Assembly (NCBI GenBank): GCA_019690055.1
Contig: JADGGF010000004.1
Location: forward strand, 1 to 30,594
Origin: Micromonosporaceae bacterium
Lineage (GTDB): Bacteria > Actinomycetota > Actinomycetes > Mycobacteriales > Micromonosporaceae
Direction of reading: 5' to 3'
DNA: 30,594 nt
The notes beneath the pieces were generated by a model, which ran no database searches, was not told the origin of the DNA, and saw only the letters and a program-made list of their open reading frames with translations. This document shows positions 6,292 through 14,341 of the stretch, one piece after another (the stretch's first letter is position 1; every line of letters begins with the position of its first letter). The position numbers were made by a program, and so were the translations under genes.

Positions 6292-7599
6292 TCAGGCGAA
6301 CACGAAGTAGCGCAGCCACAGGTACGGCGCGCAGCACGCCACGGTCACCACGGCGACCAGCAGGCCGTACCGGGTGAACTCCCAGAACGTGATCCGGCGC
6401 CCGGCCCGCTCGGCCAGCCCGAGCATGACCACGTTGGCCGAAGCGCCGATCGCGGTCGCGTTGCCGCCGAGGTCGGCGCCGAGGGCGAGCGCCCACCACA
6501 GCACCTGCGCCGCCGACCCGTGTCCCGTGGCCGCCGTCAGCTCCGACACGATCGGGGCCATGGTCGCCACGTACGGGATGTTGTCCACGATGGCCGACAG
6601 CACCGCCGAGGCCCACAGCAGCACCATCGACGCGACCAGCACGCGGTCACCGATGGCGTCGATCGCCGCCTGGGCCACCCGCTCGATGACGCCGGTGGCG
6701 ACCAGCGCGCCGACCATCACGAAGAGCCCGGCGAAGAAGAGCAGCGTGGGCCACTCGACGTCCTTGGCGACCTCTTCGGCGTCCTGCCGGGAGAGGGCGA
6801 GCAGAACCAGCCCACCGGCGATCGCCACGATGGCGGGCTCCAGGTGCAGCACGGTGTGCAGCACGAAGGCGGCGAGCACCACGGCCAACACAGCCAGCGA
6901 CACGACCAGCAGGCGCTGGTCCCGGATCGCGTCGCGCTCCCGCAGCGCCATGACCTCGGCCGCTCGCCGCTCGTCGTAGACGAAGGCCGACCGGAACAGC
7001 ACCCGGCACAGTCCGATGAAGACCACGACCAGGAGCACGACCAGCGGGGCGAGGTGCACCAGGAAGTCGTTGAAGGACAAGCCGGCCCGGCTGGCGATGA
7101 TGATGTTCGGGGGGTCGCCGACGAGAGTCGCGGTGCCGCCGATGTTGGAGGCCATCACCTCCGCGACCAGGTACGGCACCGAGTTCACCCCGAGGCGGTC
7201 GCACACGAGGAAGGTGACCGGCGCGATGAGCAGCACGGTGGTCACGTTGTCCAGCAGAGCCGACGCGCCGGCCGTCACCACGACCAGCAGCACCATGAGG
7301 CGGAACGGCCGCCCACGAGCTCGTTTCGCCGCCCATATTGCCAGATACTCAAATAGTCCGGTACGCCTGAGTATGGCGACGATGAGCATCATGCCGATGA
7401 GCAGGACGATGACGCCCCAGTCGATGCCGGTCTCTTTGGAAAAGAAGGCGTCCTCACCGTCGACGACGCCGATGACCAGCAGCAGCACGGCCCCGCCGAG
7501 CGCGGCCTTGACCCGGTGCACCCACTCCGTGGCGATGAGGACGTAGGCCGCCACGAAGACCACGACCGACGCCCACGCGCCGACGCCGAGCCCGCTCAT
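6292..7599 (-). CDS. ArsB/NhaD (SLC13-like) family permease
   Basis: A polytopic membrane protein of 435 aa with about 11 hydrophobic segments, in the ion-transporter superfamily of ArsB, NhaD and CitM. The two-fold repeat typical of the family is visible. GASALLDNVTTVLLIAPV with GGTATLVGDPPNIIIAS in the first half mirrors SAIVDNIPYVATMAPIV with DLGGNATAIGASANVV in the second. These Asn/Asp-Pro re-entrant hairpins carry the substrate site. Members move arsenite, Na+/H+ or dicarboxylates; the sequence alone does not decide, and no arsR or arsenate reductase is nearby. It lies downstream of the channel gene in the same direction, but a 244-bp gap and a hairpin suggest its own promoter. Confidence 0.85.
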   Translation of the reverse strand: MSGLGVGAWASVVVFVAAYVLIATEWVHRVKAALGGAVLLLVIGVVDGEDAFFSKETGIDWGVIVLLIGMMLIVAILRRTGLFEYLAIWAAKRARGRPFRLMVLLVVVTAGASALLDNVTTVLLIAPVTFLVCDRLGVNSVPYLVAEVMASNIGGTATLVGDPPNIIIASRAGLSFNDFLVHLAPLVVLLVVVFIGLCRVLFRSAFVYDERRAAEVMALRERDAIRDQRLLVVSLAVLAVVLAAFVLHTVLHLEPAIVAIAGGLVLLALSRQDAEEVAKDVEWPTLLFFAGLFVMVGALVATGVIERVAQAAIDAIGDRVLVASMVLLWASAVLSAIVDNIPYVATMAPIVSELTAATGHGSAAQVLWWALALGADLGGNATAIGASANVVMLGLAERAGRRITFWEFTRYGLLVAVVTVACCAPYLWLRYFVFA

Positions 7600-7716
7600 G
7601 CGCCCGTACCGGGGAGGAGGCCGGGCGCCGGCCCGTCGAACCGTCCGGTCGTCGCGATCAGCGCACGCTCATCCACCCTGCCTCCCGCTGTATCCGCCGG
7701 ACCGCGGCGCGTCCAC

Positions 7717-7728
7717 ACCTCGCGAGGT
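7717..7728. promoter_or_regulatory. 12-bp perfect palindrome upstream of the permease
   Basis: ACCTCGCGAGGT is a perfect palindrome about 120 bp upstream of the permease start, in the 244-bp gap after the channel gene. It is a plausible operator, but no cognate regulator is present in the window. CG-rich palindromes arise fairly often in such DNA. Confidence 0.3.
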
Positions 7729-7826
7729 CCGCGGATCCCGACCCTGTTTCGGCGAGCCAGCCTACCGTCCGCTCACGCGGCGCAAGAACGCGATCATGGG
7801 TCGGGCGCCCCCGTCGGCCGGGCGGC

Positions 7827-7844
7827 GCGAACGGGGGCGTTCGC
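7827..7844 (-). terminator. Terminator hairpin of the channel gene
   Basis: GCGAACG (7827-7833) and CGTTCGC (7838-7844) form a perfect 7-bp stem with a 4-nt loop. The stem begins within the stop codon of the channel gene (7844-7846). No U-tract follows. The placement strongly suggests transcription termination. Confidence 0.6.
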
Positions 7845-9832
7845 TAGCCCGAGCCGCTGTCCTGGTCGTCGTTCCCGTCCGGCCGGTTCGCGATGACGAT
7901 GATCTGGTCGCGCTCCTGGTACGTCACCCGCACGGACTTGGCCGGGTTGAGGTGGACGCCGTACCCGTCCTTCTCGGAGAGGCGCTGGTCGTGCACGACG
8001 TACCCGATGGCCGTGTGCTGGCGCCTCGCCGCGGCCGCGACGACCGTCGCCCAGGTCACGGGCACGCCGAGCCGGACATAGTCGGCCGCGGGCTCGAAGT
8101 ACAGGTCCGTGTCCCGGGCGTCGAGCCACTCCTCCACCACGGTGATCATCTCGAGCCGGCCCGGATTCTTGGCGTAGTGGACCGCGAGCGTGCTGACCAC
8201 CTGCTGGCCGAGCACCAGATCGTCGACCTGGATCCCCCGCGCCAGGCGGCGGCTCGCCTCCTCCTCGAGCTCGCAGATGACGGAGAACCGAGCCTGACGC
8301 TCTTCCTTGATCGCTTGCAGAAGCAGCAGCGTCGTGAGCGCCTTCGCGTCGACGTGAGAGTCGTCCTCGTCGCCGGCCAGGACGATCACCGAGTCGAACG
8401 TTGTTGGATCGACGGGTATCAGTCCTTGCGTCTCGGGGTCGGCGGCGGACCGCTCGTACTCCTCTTCCCGGTGCGCCGCCACCAGGATGCCCGGCTCGGT
8501 CGGGTCCGCGTCGTACCCGCGCGGCTCATCGATGTTCTTCGTCTTCGGCAGCATCGCCCGGTCGTAACCCTGGCCGATGATGACGACCGTCGAGCCGGGC
8601 CCCACGTAGCCGTCGAGCACCTGCACGATCGTGGCGATCCGGTCGTTCCATCCCAGGATCAGGGTCTTCTCGACCCGGGGCGGACGCGGCGGCGGGGGCT
8701 CGACCATCAGGTCCCGCTGCACCGGTGAGTTGTTCCGGAACCGCACGTGGCCGGAGTCCACGGCAACCACCAACGGGGTGTCCGTGGGCTCGACCGGCGT
8801 GTCCGGGGGCGGATTGATGATCGGCTTTGCCACGCCGGGCCGGCTGAAGCCGATGAGCGACGACTCGCACCGCAGCAACGCCTCGCCGTAGGTCATCCGG
8901 TGCGGCACGGGCGTGGCCCGGTAGATCTCGGAACCCTCGAAGCTCACCAGTTCGCTACAGGCGACGGTCAGGCCCGGGTACCGGCGCGACTGCACGATGA
9001 GCCGGGCGGTCAGATCGCCCGCGTTGGCGACGTGGCACCGGTCGACCGGCCAGCGGTCCAAGGCCCGCTTGGCCGCCTCGTAGTTGGCCTTCGACGAGAT
9101 GACCGCCGCCACGGGCCGGCGTTCCCCGGGCCAGGGCCGGTGGCTGAGCGCGAGCAGGGTCATCAACACCCGGATGTCGGGATTCCGCCCGAGCGGCCGG
9201 GGAACCAGGATCTCCTCGGCGGCGCCGACATTGGCGATCTCCAGGTCCTCCATCTTGGTCGGGTCGCCGTGCCGGCAGACCACCGTGACTTTCCTGAGCT
9301 TCCCGGCCTTCGGACCCCGCTGGCGCTGGGGCCGGCGCCGGATCGCGTCCTCCATCTCCTCTTTGGACAGTTCGTCGGCGAGGATGACCACCCGGGGTCG
9401 CCGGCCGGGGGCACGGGCAATCTCATCGAGGATTGTGTAGATCTGGCTCGACCAACCGAGCACAACCGTGTGGCCCGACACGGCGACCGGGGTGCGGCCC
9501 CGGCGCACCAGCTCGATCCGGTTGTACAGCGCCGAGGTGAGCACGGCCACGACGGCACCGATGACGAAGATGCCGCCGACGGCGGTCAACAGCATGACCA
9601 GCCGGTACGGCCAGGTGCGCTCCGTATCGTCCTCGGTCGCCCCCGGATCGATCACGTGCCGCATGCTCTGCCACACGATCTGGGCGGTGTCCCGGGCGTC
9701 GGCCGGCGTGAGGACATAGGTCAGCGCGGCCACGACGGCGATGAAAAACAGGCACGCCATCGCGAACGACAACATCAGCATTCCGGGGCGAGTAACGACA
9801 CGCTCGACCAGGTACCTCACTCGTCTCTTCAC
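7844..9832 (-). CDS. CASTOR/POLLUX-like ion channel
   Basis: A 662-aa protein with two N-terminal membrane helices (residues ~18-42 and ~76-104). Between them lies a pore-like segment, WQSMRHVIDPG, resembling the filter region of plant CASTOR/POLLUX channels. The large cytoplasmic part has two Rossmann-type RCK/TrkA-N-like units: one opens with HTVVLGWSSQIYTILDEI (~120-137), the second with KTLILGWNDRIATIVQVL (~390-407). Bacterial relatives are tetrameric ligand-gated cation channels by analogy with the nuclear Ca2+/K+ channels of plants; ion selectivity is not shown. The start GTG has GGAGG 4 nt upstream and a sigma-A-like promoter above it. The next gene downstream is the ArsB/NhaD permease. 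Confidence 0.8.
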   Translation of the reverse strand: MKRRVRYLVERVVTRPGMLMLSFAMACLFFIAVVAALTYVLTPADARDTAQIVWQSMRHVIDPGATEDDTERTWPYRLVMLLTAVGGIFVIGAVVAVLTSALYNRIELVRRGRTPVAVSGHTVVLGWSSQIYTILDEIARAPGRRPRVVILADELSKEEMEDAIRRRPQRQRGPKAGKLRKVTVVCRHGDPTKMEDLEIANVGAAEEILVPRPLGRNPDIRVLMTLLALSHRPWPGERRPVAAVISSKANYEAAKRALDRWPVDRCHVANAGDLTARLIVQSRRYPGLTVACSELVSFEGSEIYRATPVPHRMTYGEALLRCESSLIGFSRPGVAKPIINPPPDTPVEPTDTPLVVAVDSGHVRFRNNSPVQRDLMVEPPPPRPPRVEKTLILGWNDRIATIVQVLDGYVGPGSTVVIIGQGYDRAMLPKTKNIDEPRGYDADPTEPGILVAAHREEEYERSAADPETQGLIPVDPTTFDSVIVLAGDEDDSHVDAKALTTLLLLQAIKEERQARFSVICELEEEASRRLARGIQVDDLVLGQQVVSTLAVHYAKNPGRLEMITVVEEWLDARDTDLYFEPAADYVRLGVPVTWATVVAAAARRQHTAIGYVVHDQRLSEKDGYGVHLNPAKSVRVTYQERDQIIVIANRPDGNDDQDSGSG

Positions 9833-9879
9833 GACGCCTCCGTCGAGCCCGCGTTATCGTCCGGCGATGAGCCGCCCAC

Positions 9880-9908
9880 AGTGTAAACCACAAACTCATG
9901 AATGTCGA
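9880..9908 (-). promoter_or_regulatory. Sigma-A-type promoter of the channel gene
   Basis: On the minus strand, TCGACA (9908-9903) and TACACT (9885-9880) are separated by exactly 17 bp, close to the TTGACA-N17-TANNNT pattern. They sit in the most AT-rich part of the 301-bp gap between the GH1 and channel genes. The predicted start near 9873 would leave a leader of about 40 nt with GGAGG before the GTG. The rest of the gap (9909-10107) holds nothing I can name. Confidence 0.55.
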
Positions 9909-10107
9909 GATCGTATTTTCCATCAAGCGACCGACTCACACGACCCGGAACGCACGCGTTTTCCGCCCGGCACGAAGGCCGAGACCCTCGGCACAATTGG
10001 CAGGTACCTTTCTCGCCCGACGAGAACGACCCATCGCGGAATGTCCGCGAGGCCGCGATTTCGAATGTCGACACCGCGGCATACCGGACATATTCGTGTC
10101 GAATTTC

Positions 10108-10134
10108 ACCGGGCTGGGCGACTCATGACCCGGT
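10108..10134 (-). terminator. Possible terminator of the GH1 gene
   Basis: ACCGGG (10108-10113) and CCCGGT (10129-10134) can pair with a 15-nt loop, starting at the stop codon of the beta-glucosidase gene and followed on the minus strand by an AT-rich patch. The stem is short, so this is tentative. Confidence 0.35.
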
Positions 10135-11462
10135 CAGGATGTCAATTGCTCGCGCAGCCAGTGGTAGCTCGCCTTGGGGGTCCGAACCTGGGTCTGGTAG
10201 TCCACGTGCACCAACCCGAACCGCGGGTCGTAGCCGCGGGCCCACTCGAAGTTGTCCAGCAGAGACCAGTAGAAGTATCCGCGTACATCGACCCCGGCCG
10301 CCATGGCCCGCCGCAGCGCCGCCAGATGGTCGGCCACGTACGCGATCCGGGCGTCGTCCGGCTCGTCCGGCCGATCCGGGTAGGCGCAGCCGTTCTCGGT
10401 GATGTAGATCGGCGGCAGACCCGGGTACGCCGCGCGCAGGCCGACCAGCGTCTCGACCAGACCCTCCGGCTCGATCGGCCAGTCCAGCATCGTCCGCGGC
10501 GGGCCGTCCGGCGTGCCGTAGACGACGCCGATGTCGTGCGGCGTGTCGCCCGCGGTCAGGGTTCCGGCCCGCACGTGGATACGGAAGTAGTAGTTGATCC
10601 CCAGAAAGTCGACCGGTGTCGAGATGATGGCGAGGTCGCCGTCCCGGACGAACGACCGGTCGGTGAGCGAGCCGAGCACCTCGTCGTAGTCGTCCGGATA
10701 GGCGCCGCGCAGCAACGGGTCGAGGAAGATCCGGTTGTGGACCAGGTCCAGGCGGCGAGCGGCGATCCGGTCCTCCTCCGCCGGGGACAACGGCACGATG
10801 GGCGAGTAGTTGAGCGTCACGCCGACCGGGAGACCGTACGACCGCAGCACTCCGACGGCGAGCCCGTGCGCGAGCAGCAGGTGGTGGGCGGCGGCGAGCG
10901 CCCCGTGCCCCTCGCGCGCCCCGGGAGCGTGCCGGCCCTGGGCGTACCCGACGATCGCCGAGCAGTACGGCTCGTTCAGCGTGATCCAGCGTGGTTCGAA
11001 CTCGGCCAGCGCCGAGCCCACCACCTCGGCGTACTCGGCGAACCGCTGCGCCGTGTCGCGGACCCGCCAGCCACCATTGTCCTCAAGGGACTGTGGCAGA
11101 TCCCAGTGGTACAGCGTCACGTACGGCGTGATGTTCCGGCTCCGCAGGCCGTCCAGCAGCCGGCGGTAGAAGTCCAGGCCGCGCTGCTCGACCGGCCCCG
11201 AGCCGGTCGGCTTCACCCGCGGCCAGGCGATGGAGAGCCGGTAGGCGTCGACCCCGAGGTCGGCCAGCAGGTCGAGATCCTCCGGCCACCGGTGGTAGTG
11301 GTCGCAGGCCACGTCACCGGTCTCCCCCTTGGCGACCCGGCCCGGGGTGTGGCTGAACGTGTCCCAGATGGACGGTCCCCGCCCGTCCTCGGCCACCGCA
11401 CCCTCGATCTGGTACGCCGCGGTCGCGACGCCCCACACGAACTCCGCCGGAAACCCCTCCAC
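10134..11462 (-). CDS. GH1 family beta-glucosidase
   Basis: A 442-aa (beta/alpha)8 retaining glycosidase. The GH1 N-terminal signature FVWGVATAAYQIEGA is at residues ~8-22. The acid/base Glu164 is in TLNEP and the nucleophile Glu356 in ITENG. The sugar-binding residues Gln18, His119-Trp120 (YHWDLPQ) and the C-terminal SLLDNFEWARGYDPRFGLVHVD block are all present, so the enzyme should be active. No signal peptide is seen, so it is cytoplasmic and would act on imported beta-glucosides or other short beta-linked sugars. The start GTG is 8 nt after a TACCGT hexamer and has no ribosome site. It is divergent from the glycosyltransferase/GH130 operon, sharing a 361-bp gap; a functional link is possible but unproven. 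Confidence 0.93.
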   Translation of the reverse strand: MEGFPAEFVWGVATAAYQIEGAVAEDGRGPSIWDTFSHTPGRVAKGETGDVACDHYHRWPEDLDLLADLGVDAYRLSIAWPRVKPTGSGPVEQRGLDFYRRLLDGLRSRNITPYVTLYHWDLPQSLEDNGGWRVRDTAQRFAEYAEVVGSALAEFEPRWITLNEPYCSAIVGYAQGRHAPGAREGHGALAAAHHLLLAHGLAVGVLRSYGLPVGVTLNYSPIVPLSPAEEDRIAARRLDLVHNRIFLDPLLRGAYPDDYDEVLGSLTDRSFVRDGDLAIISTPVDFLGINYYFRIHVRAGTLTAGDTPHDIGVVYGTPDGPPRTMLDWPIEPEGLVETLVGLRAAYPGLPPIYITENGCAYPDRPDEPDDARIAYVADHLAALRRAMAAGVDVRGYFYWSLLDNFEWARGYDPRFGLVHVDYQTQVRTPKASYHWLREQLTS

Positions 11463-11470
11463 GAGGCATG

Positions 11471-11476
11471 ACGGTA
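11471..11476 (-). promoter_or_regulatory. -10 element of the GH1 gene
   Basis: TACCGT (minus strand) ends 8 nt before the GTG start, again fitting a leaderless or near-leaderless transcript. No clear -35 is visible. Confidence 0.4.
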
Positions 11477-11693
11477 ACGCACCGGCCTTGTCCGGACGCC
11501 CCCTGCACGCCGCCGTCGCGCGCCGGCCCGGGCCGCTCGCTCCGCCACGAGCACCACCCGGTCCTCGCCCGGCCCGGCCGTCGTCGCGCCGACGCCGCGC
11601 CGAACCACCCCCGTACCGTGATCTCTTCGGCCCCGGTCATGCCTGAAGGCCGGGGCGCAGCCAATGAAACACGCCTCTATTCAGCGGGAAGGG

Positions 11694-11720
11694 TTGGCAC
11701 TCGCCGCAGGAGAGTGCTAA
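11694..11720 (+). promoter_or_regulatory. CIRCE element (HrcA operator)
   Basis: TTGGCACTC-N9-GAGTGCTAA matches the CIRCE consensus TTAGCACTC-N9-GAGTGCTAA at 17 of 18 arm positions, with the exact 9-bp spacer. The left arm's TTGGCA could also act as a -35, with TAAGCA (11718-11723) as a poor -10, so HrcA binding would block the promoter. It lies 103 bp upstream of the glycosyltransferase ATG and ~230 bp from the divergent GH1 start. CIRCE is normally found at groESL, groEL and dnaK, none of which is here. The rest of the 361-bp gap (11463-11823) shows no gene. Confidence 0.88.
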
Positions 11721-11823
11721 GCACTTTTCTGGAGATCTACCGGCTACTCGACCGTGCGGCGCCCAACACGCCGGGTGCGCGTCGAGCCGCGTCGCGCGGT
11801 CCCGATGACGGTGAGGTGGCGAG

Positions 11824-14289
11824 ATGGGTCTACTTCCGCGCTCGCGTGAGCACTCGCGTCTGACGGCTCCACACCGCTCGGTGCGTACCGTGGCGGGAAC
11901 GAGCGGGACCGGGCTGCACCTGGTCGTGGTGTCGACATTCCCGCCCCGTCGGTGTGGGCTGGCCTCCTACACCTCCGACCTGAGCAGCGCGCTGCGCCGG
12001 GTCGTGCCGCACTGGCAGGTCGACGTGTGTGCCATCGACCGTGACGGCCTGGCGTACCCCGACGAGATCATCCGCATCCGCCAGGACGAGCCCCGCGACT
12101 ACATCCGGGCCGCCGACGCGATCGCCGGCCGCGGCGCGGACCTGGTGCTCATCCAGCACGAGTTCGGCATCTTCGGCGGCCCCGGGGGCGCCTACGTGCT
12201 CGGCCTGGCCGACCGCCTCGGTGAGCACGGCATCCCCTACGCCGTCACGCTGCACACCGTCCTGGCCGAGTACACGCCGGAGCAGTCGGCCGCGCTGCGG
12301 CCGCTGTGCACGAACGCGGCGCTCGTCACCGTCTTCACCGAGACGGCCCGCCGGATGGTCATCGACGCCGCTCTGACCCCCGCCAGCCGCGTCGTGATGG
12401 TGCCGCACGGCGCGCCCGAGGTGCTGCGGGCCGCTGTCGATCCGGCGCACTTGCGGCCCGACGTGGCCGCCGCGATCGAGGCGGGGCGCGACACCACGAC
12501 GCTGTCCACGTTCGGGCTGATCGGCCCGGGCAAGGGACTCGAGGTGATGCTGCGCGCGCTGCCGCGCATCGTGGACCGGCACCCGCAGGTTCGCTACCTC
12601 ATCGCCGGCGCCACCCACCCCGAGGAGGTCCGCCTGCACGGCGAGCGGTACCGGCGCAGCCTGGTCGACCTCGCCGAGCAGCTCGGGGTGGGCGCCCACG
12701 TGGAGTTTCTCGACGCCTTCCTCACCGAGACGGAGCTGGCCGCCCTGCTGGCCGCGACCGACATCTACGTCACGCCGTACCGGGGCCCCGAGCAGATCTG
12801 CTCCGGCGCGCTGACCTTCGCGGTCGCCGCCGGGCGGCCCGTGGTCTCCACGGCCTACCGTTACGCGTGCGACCTGCTGTCGGCCGCCCCCGGGCAGGAC
12901 GCGCCCGGGCTCATCGTCGAGTGCGACAACGATGCGGCGCTCGCCGACGCGGTCGTGGCGCTCCTCGACGACCCCGAGCGCCGGCGCCGCGCTCAGCAGG
13001 CCGCGGACGCCCTGGGCCGTCAGCTCACCTGGCCCGCCGTCGCGGCCCGGCTGGCCGAGATCCTCGAGACGACCAAGGTCGGTCGGGGCACGCGCGCCGA
13101 GCCGGCCGTACGGCTGGACCACCTCGCCCGGCTGGTCGACCCGGGCGGGATCATCCAGTTCGCCCACGGCGACGTCCCAGACCGGGCGTCAGGGTCCTGT
13201 GTGGACGATGTGGCCCGCCTCGGGATCGTCACGGCCGGGATCGTCACCGCCGGGCTCGTGCCGCAGGCCGAGCGGGCGCACCGCTGGCTCGATCTCACGG
13301 TGGACTTCCTCCGTGACGCGGTCGGACCCGGTGGCCTGCGCAACATGCGGGACCTCGACGGCACGTGGCGCGACGAGCCGCACCTGGGAGACCACGTCGG
13401 CCGGGCGATCTGGGGCCTCGGGGTGATCAGCGCATCGGCCGCGCCCCAGGCGGCTCGCGCCGGCCAGCTCCTGCGGGAGCTGCTCGTGTTCGTGCCGGCC
13501 CTGACCACGCCGCGGTCGCTCGCGTACGCCCTGCTGGGTCTGGCGCGCGTCGCCCGCCCGAGCCGCGAGCACCGGGACGTGCTGGCCGAGGCGGCCCGGC
13601 GCCTGGACGCGATGCGCGCGACCGCGCCGGGGTGGAACTGGTACGAGGACGAGCTCACCTACGACAACGCCCGGCTGCCGCAGAGCCTGATCGCGGCCGG
13701 CGCCGCGCTCGGGGACCACGCGATGGTCCGGCGGGCCGTGGCCCGGCTCGACTGGTACCTCGGCCAGGTCGGCCTGACCGGGCCCCACCCGGTGCTGCGC
13801 TGCGTCGGCAACCACTGGCGGCGCAGCGGCGAGCCGGTCCTGGCCGACGAGGGCGACGAGCAGCCGCTGGACGCGGCGGCCGTGGTCGAGGCGCTCGCCG
13901 AGGCGTGGCTGGTCACCCGGACGCCCCGCTACGCCCGGCTCGCGCACCGGTCCCGGGCCTGGTTCCACGGGCTCAACCGGGCCGGTCGGGCACTGTACGA
14001 CCCGGCCAGCGGCGGCTGCCACGACGGGCTCAAGGCGCACGACGTCAACCCGAACATGGGTGCGGAGTCGACCCTCGCCTTCCACCAGGCGCACCTCGCG
14101 CTGGTGCGGGCCGGACTGGTGCGGGCGCCGCGCACCCGGTCCAGCGATGCTCACCCGACGTTCGCCCCGACCATGGCCCCGGCCGCCCGGCACGGGGCCG
14201 TGTCGAGCCCGGCGACGTCCGTGCAGAGTTCCGCGACATCCATGGAGGCGCCAGCGACATCCATGGAGGCCCCAGCGACATCCAGGTAG
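11824..14289 (+). CDS. GT4 glycosyltransferase fused to a helical (alpha/alpha-type) domain
   Basis: An 821-aa, two-part protein. Residues ~35-420 are a GT-B glycosyltransferase of family 4: N-terminal FPPRRCGLASYTSDL, IQHEFGIFGGPGG, the phosphate-binding LIGPGKGLEVML, and PYRGPEQICSGALTFAVAAGRPVVST near the usual E-x7-E position. Residues ~440-765 form a helix-rich domain with conserved-looking SGSCVDDVARLG, GWNWYEDELTYDNARLPQSL, DEQPLDA, GGCHDGL and MGAESTLAFHQAHLAL motifs, reminiscent of alpha/alpha-barrel glycoside enzymes. I do not recognise its exact family. GAGG stands 7 nt before the ATG. The last ~50 residues are Ala/Ser/Thr-rich and end in 21-bp DNA repeats. It is the first gene of the CIRCE-headed operon; sugar donor and acceptor are unknown. 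Confidence 0.8.
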   Translation: MGLLPRSREHSRLTAPHRSVRTVAGTSGTGLHLVVVSTFPPRRCGLASYTSDLSSALRRVVPHWQVDVCAIDRDGLAYPDEIIRIRQDEPRDYIRAADAIAGRGADLVLIQHEFGIFGGPGGAYVLGLADRLGEHGIPYAVTLHTVLAEYTPEQSAALRPLCTNAALVTVFTETARRMVIDAALTPASRVVMVPHGAPEVLRAAVDPAHLRPDVAAAIEAGRDTTTLSTFGLIGPGKGLEVMLRALPRIVDRHPQVRYLIAGATHPEEVRLHGERYRRSLVDLAEQLGVGAHVEFLDAFLTETELAALLAATDIYVTPYRGPEQICSGALTFAVAAGRPVVSTAYRYACDLLSAAPGQDAPGLIVECDNDAALADAVVALLDDPERRRRAQQAADALGRQLTWPAVAARLAEILETTKVGRGTRAEPAVRLDHLARLVDPGGIIQFAHGDVPDRASGSCVDDVARLGIVTAGIVTAGLVPQAERAHRWLDLTVDFLRDAVGPGGLRNMRDLDGTWRDEPHLGDHVGRAIWGLGVISASAAPQAARAGQLLRELLVFVPALTTPRSLAYALLGLARVARPSREHRDVLAEAARRLDAMRATAPGWNWYEDELTYDNARLPQSLIAAGAALGDHAMVRRAVARLDWYLGQVGLTGPHPVLRCVGNHWRRSGEPVLADEGDEQPLDAAAVVEALAEAWLVTRTPRYARLAHRSRAWFHGLNRAGRALYDPASGGCHDGLKAHDVNPNMGAESTLAFHQAHLALVRAGLVRAPRTRSSDAHPTFAPTMAPAARHGAVSSPATSVQSSATSMEAPATSMEAPATSR

Positions 14290-14337
14290 GCCCCAGCGAC
14301 ATCCAGGTAGAGCCCAGCGAATCCATGGAGAGGTCGG
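14233..14337 (+). repeat. Five 21-bp tandem repeats across the gene junction
   Basis: Units beginning GCGACATCCATGGAGG or a close variant start at 14233, 14254, 14275, 14296 and 14317, an exact 21-bp period. The first units are coding (ATSMEAP heptapeptides), and the third supplies the stop codon through a changed base (CAGGTAG). The last carries GGAGAGG, the ribosome binding site of the next gene. Copies 1, 2 and 5 hold the ATGGAG core; copies 3 and 4 read AGGTAG instead. Confidence 0.85.
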
Positions 14338-14341
14338 CGTC

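Noticed and set aside
7827..7844. LexA/SOS box (GAAC...GTTC)
   Set aside because: Spacing between the half-sites is 6 rather than 4 bp, and it lies at a stop codon, so a terminator is the better reading.
9829..10074. 81-aa minus-strand frame between the channel and GH1 genes
   Set aside because: It lacks GC-rich third-position bias, covers the predicted channel promoter and has no recognisable motif.
11715..11863. Possible small frame starting at GTG inside the CIRCE right arm (VLSTFLEIYRLLDRA...)
   Set aside because: No ribosome site, it overlaps the supported glycosyltransferase start, and no recognisable family.
14233..14337. CRISPR array
   Set aside because: Units are contiguous with no variable spacers; no cas genes are present.
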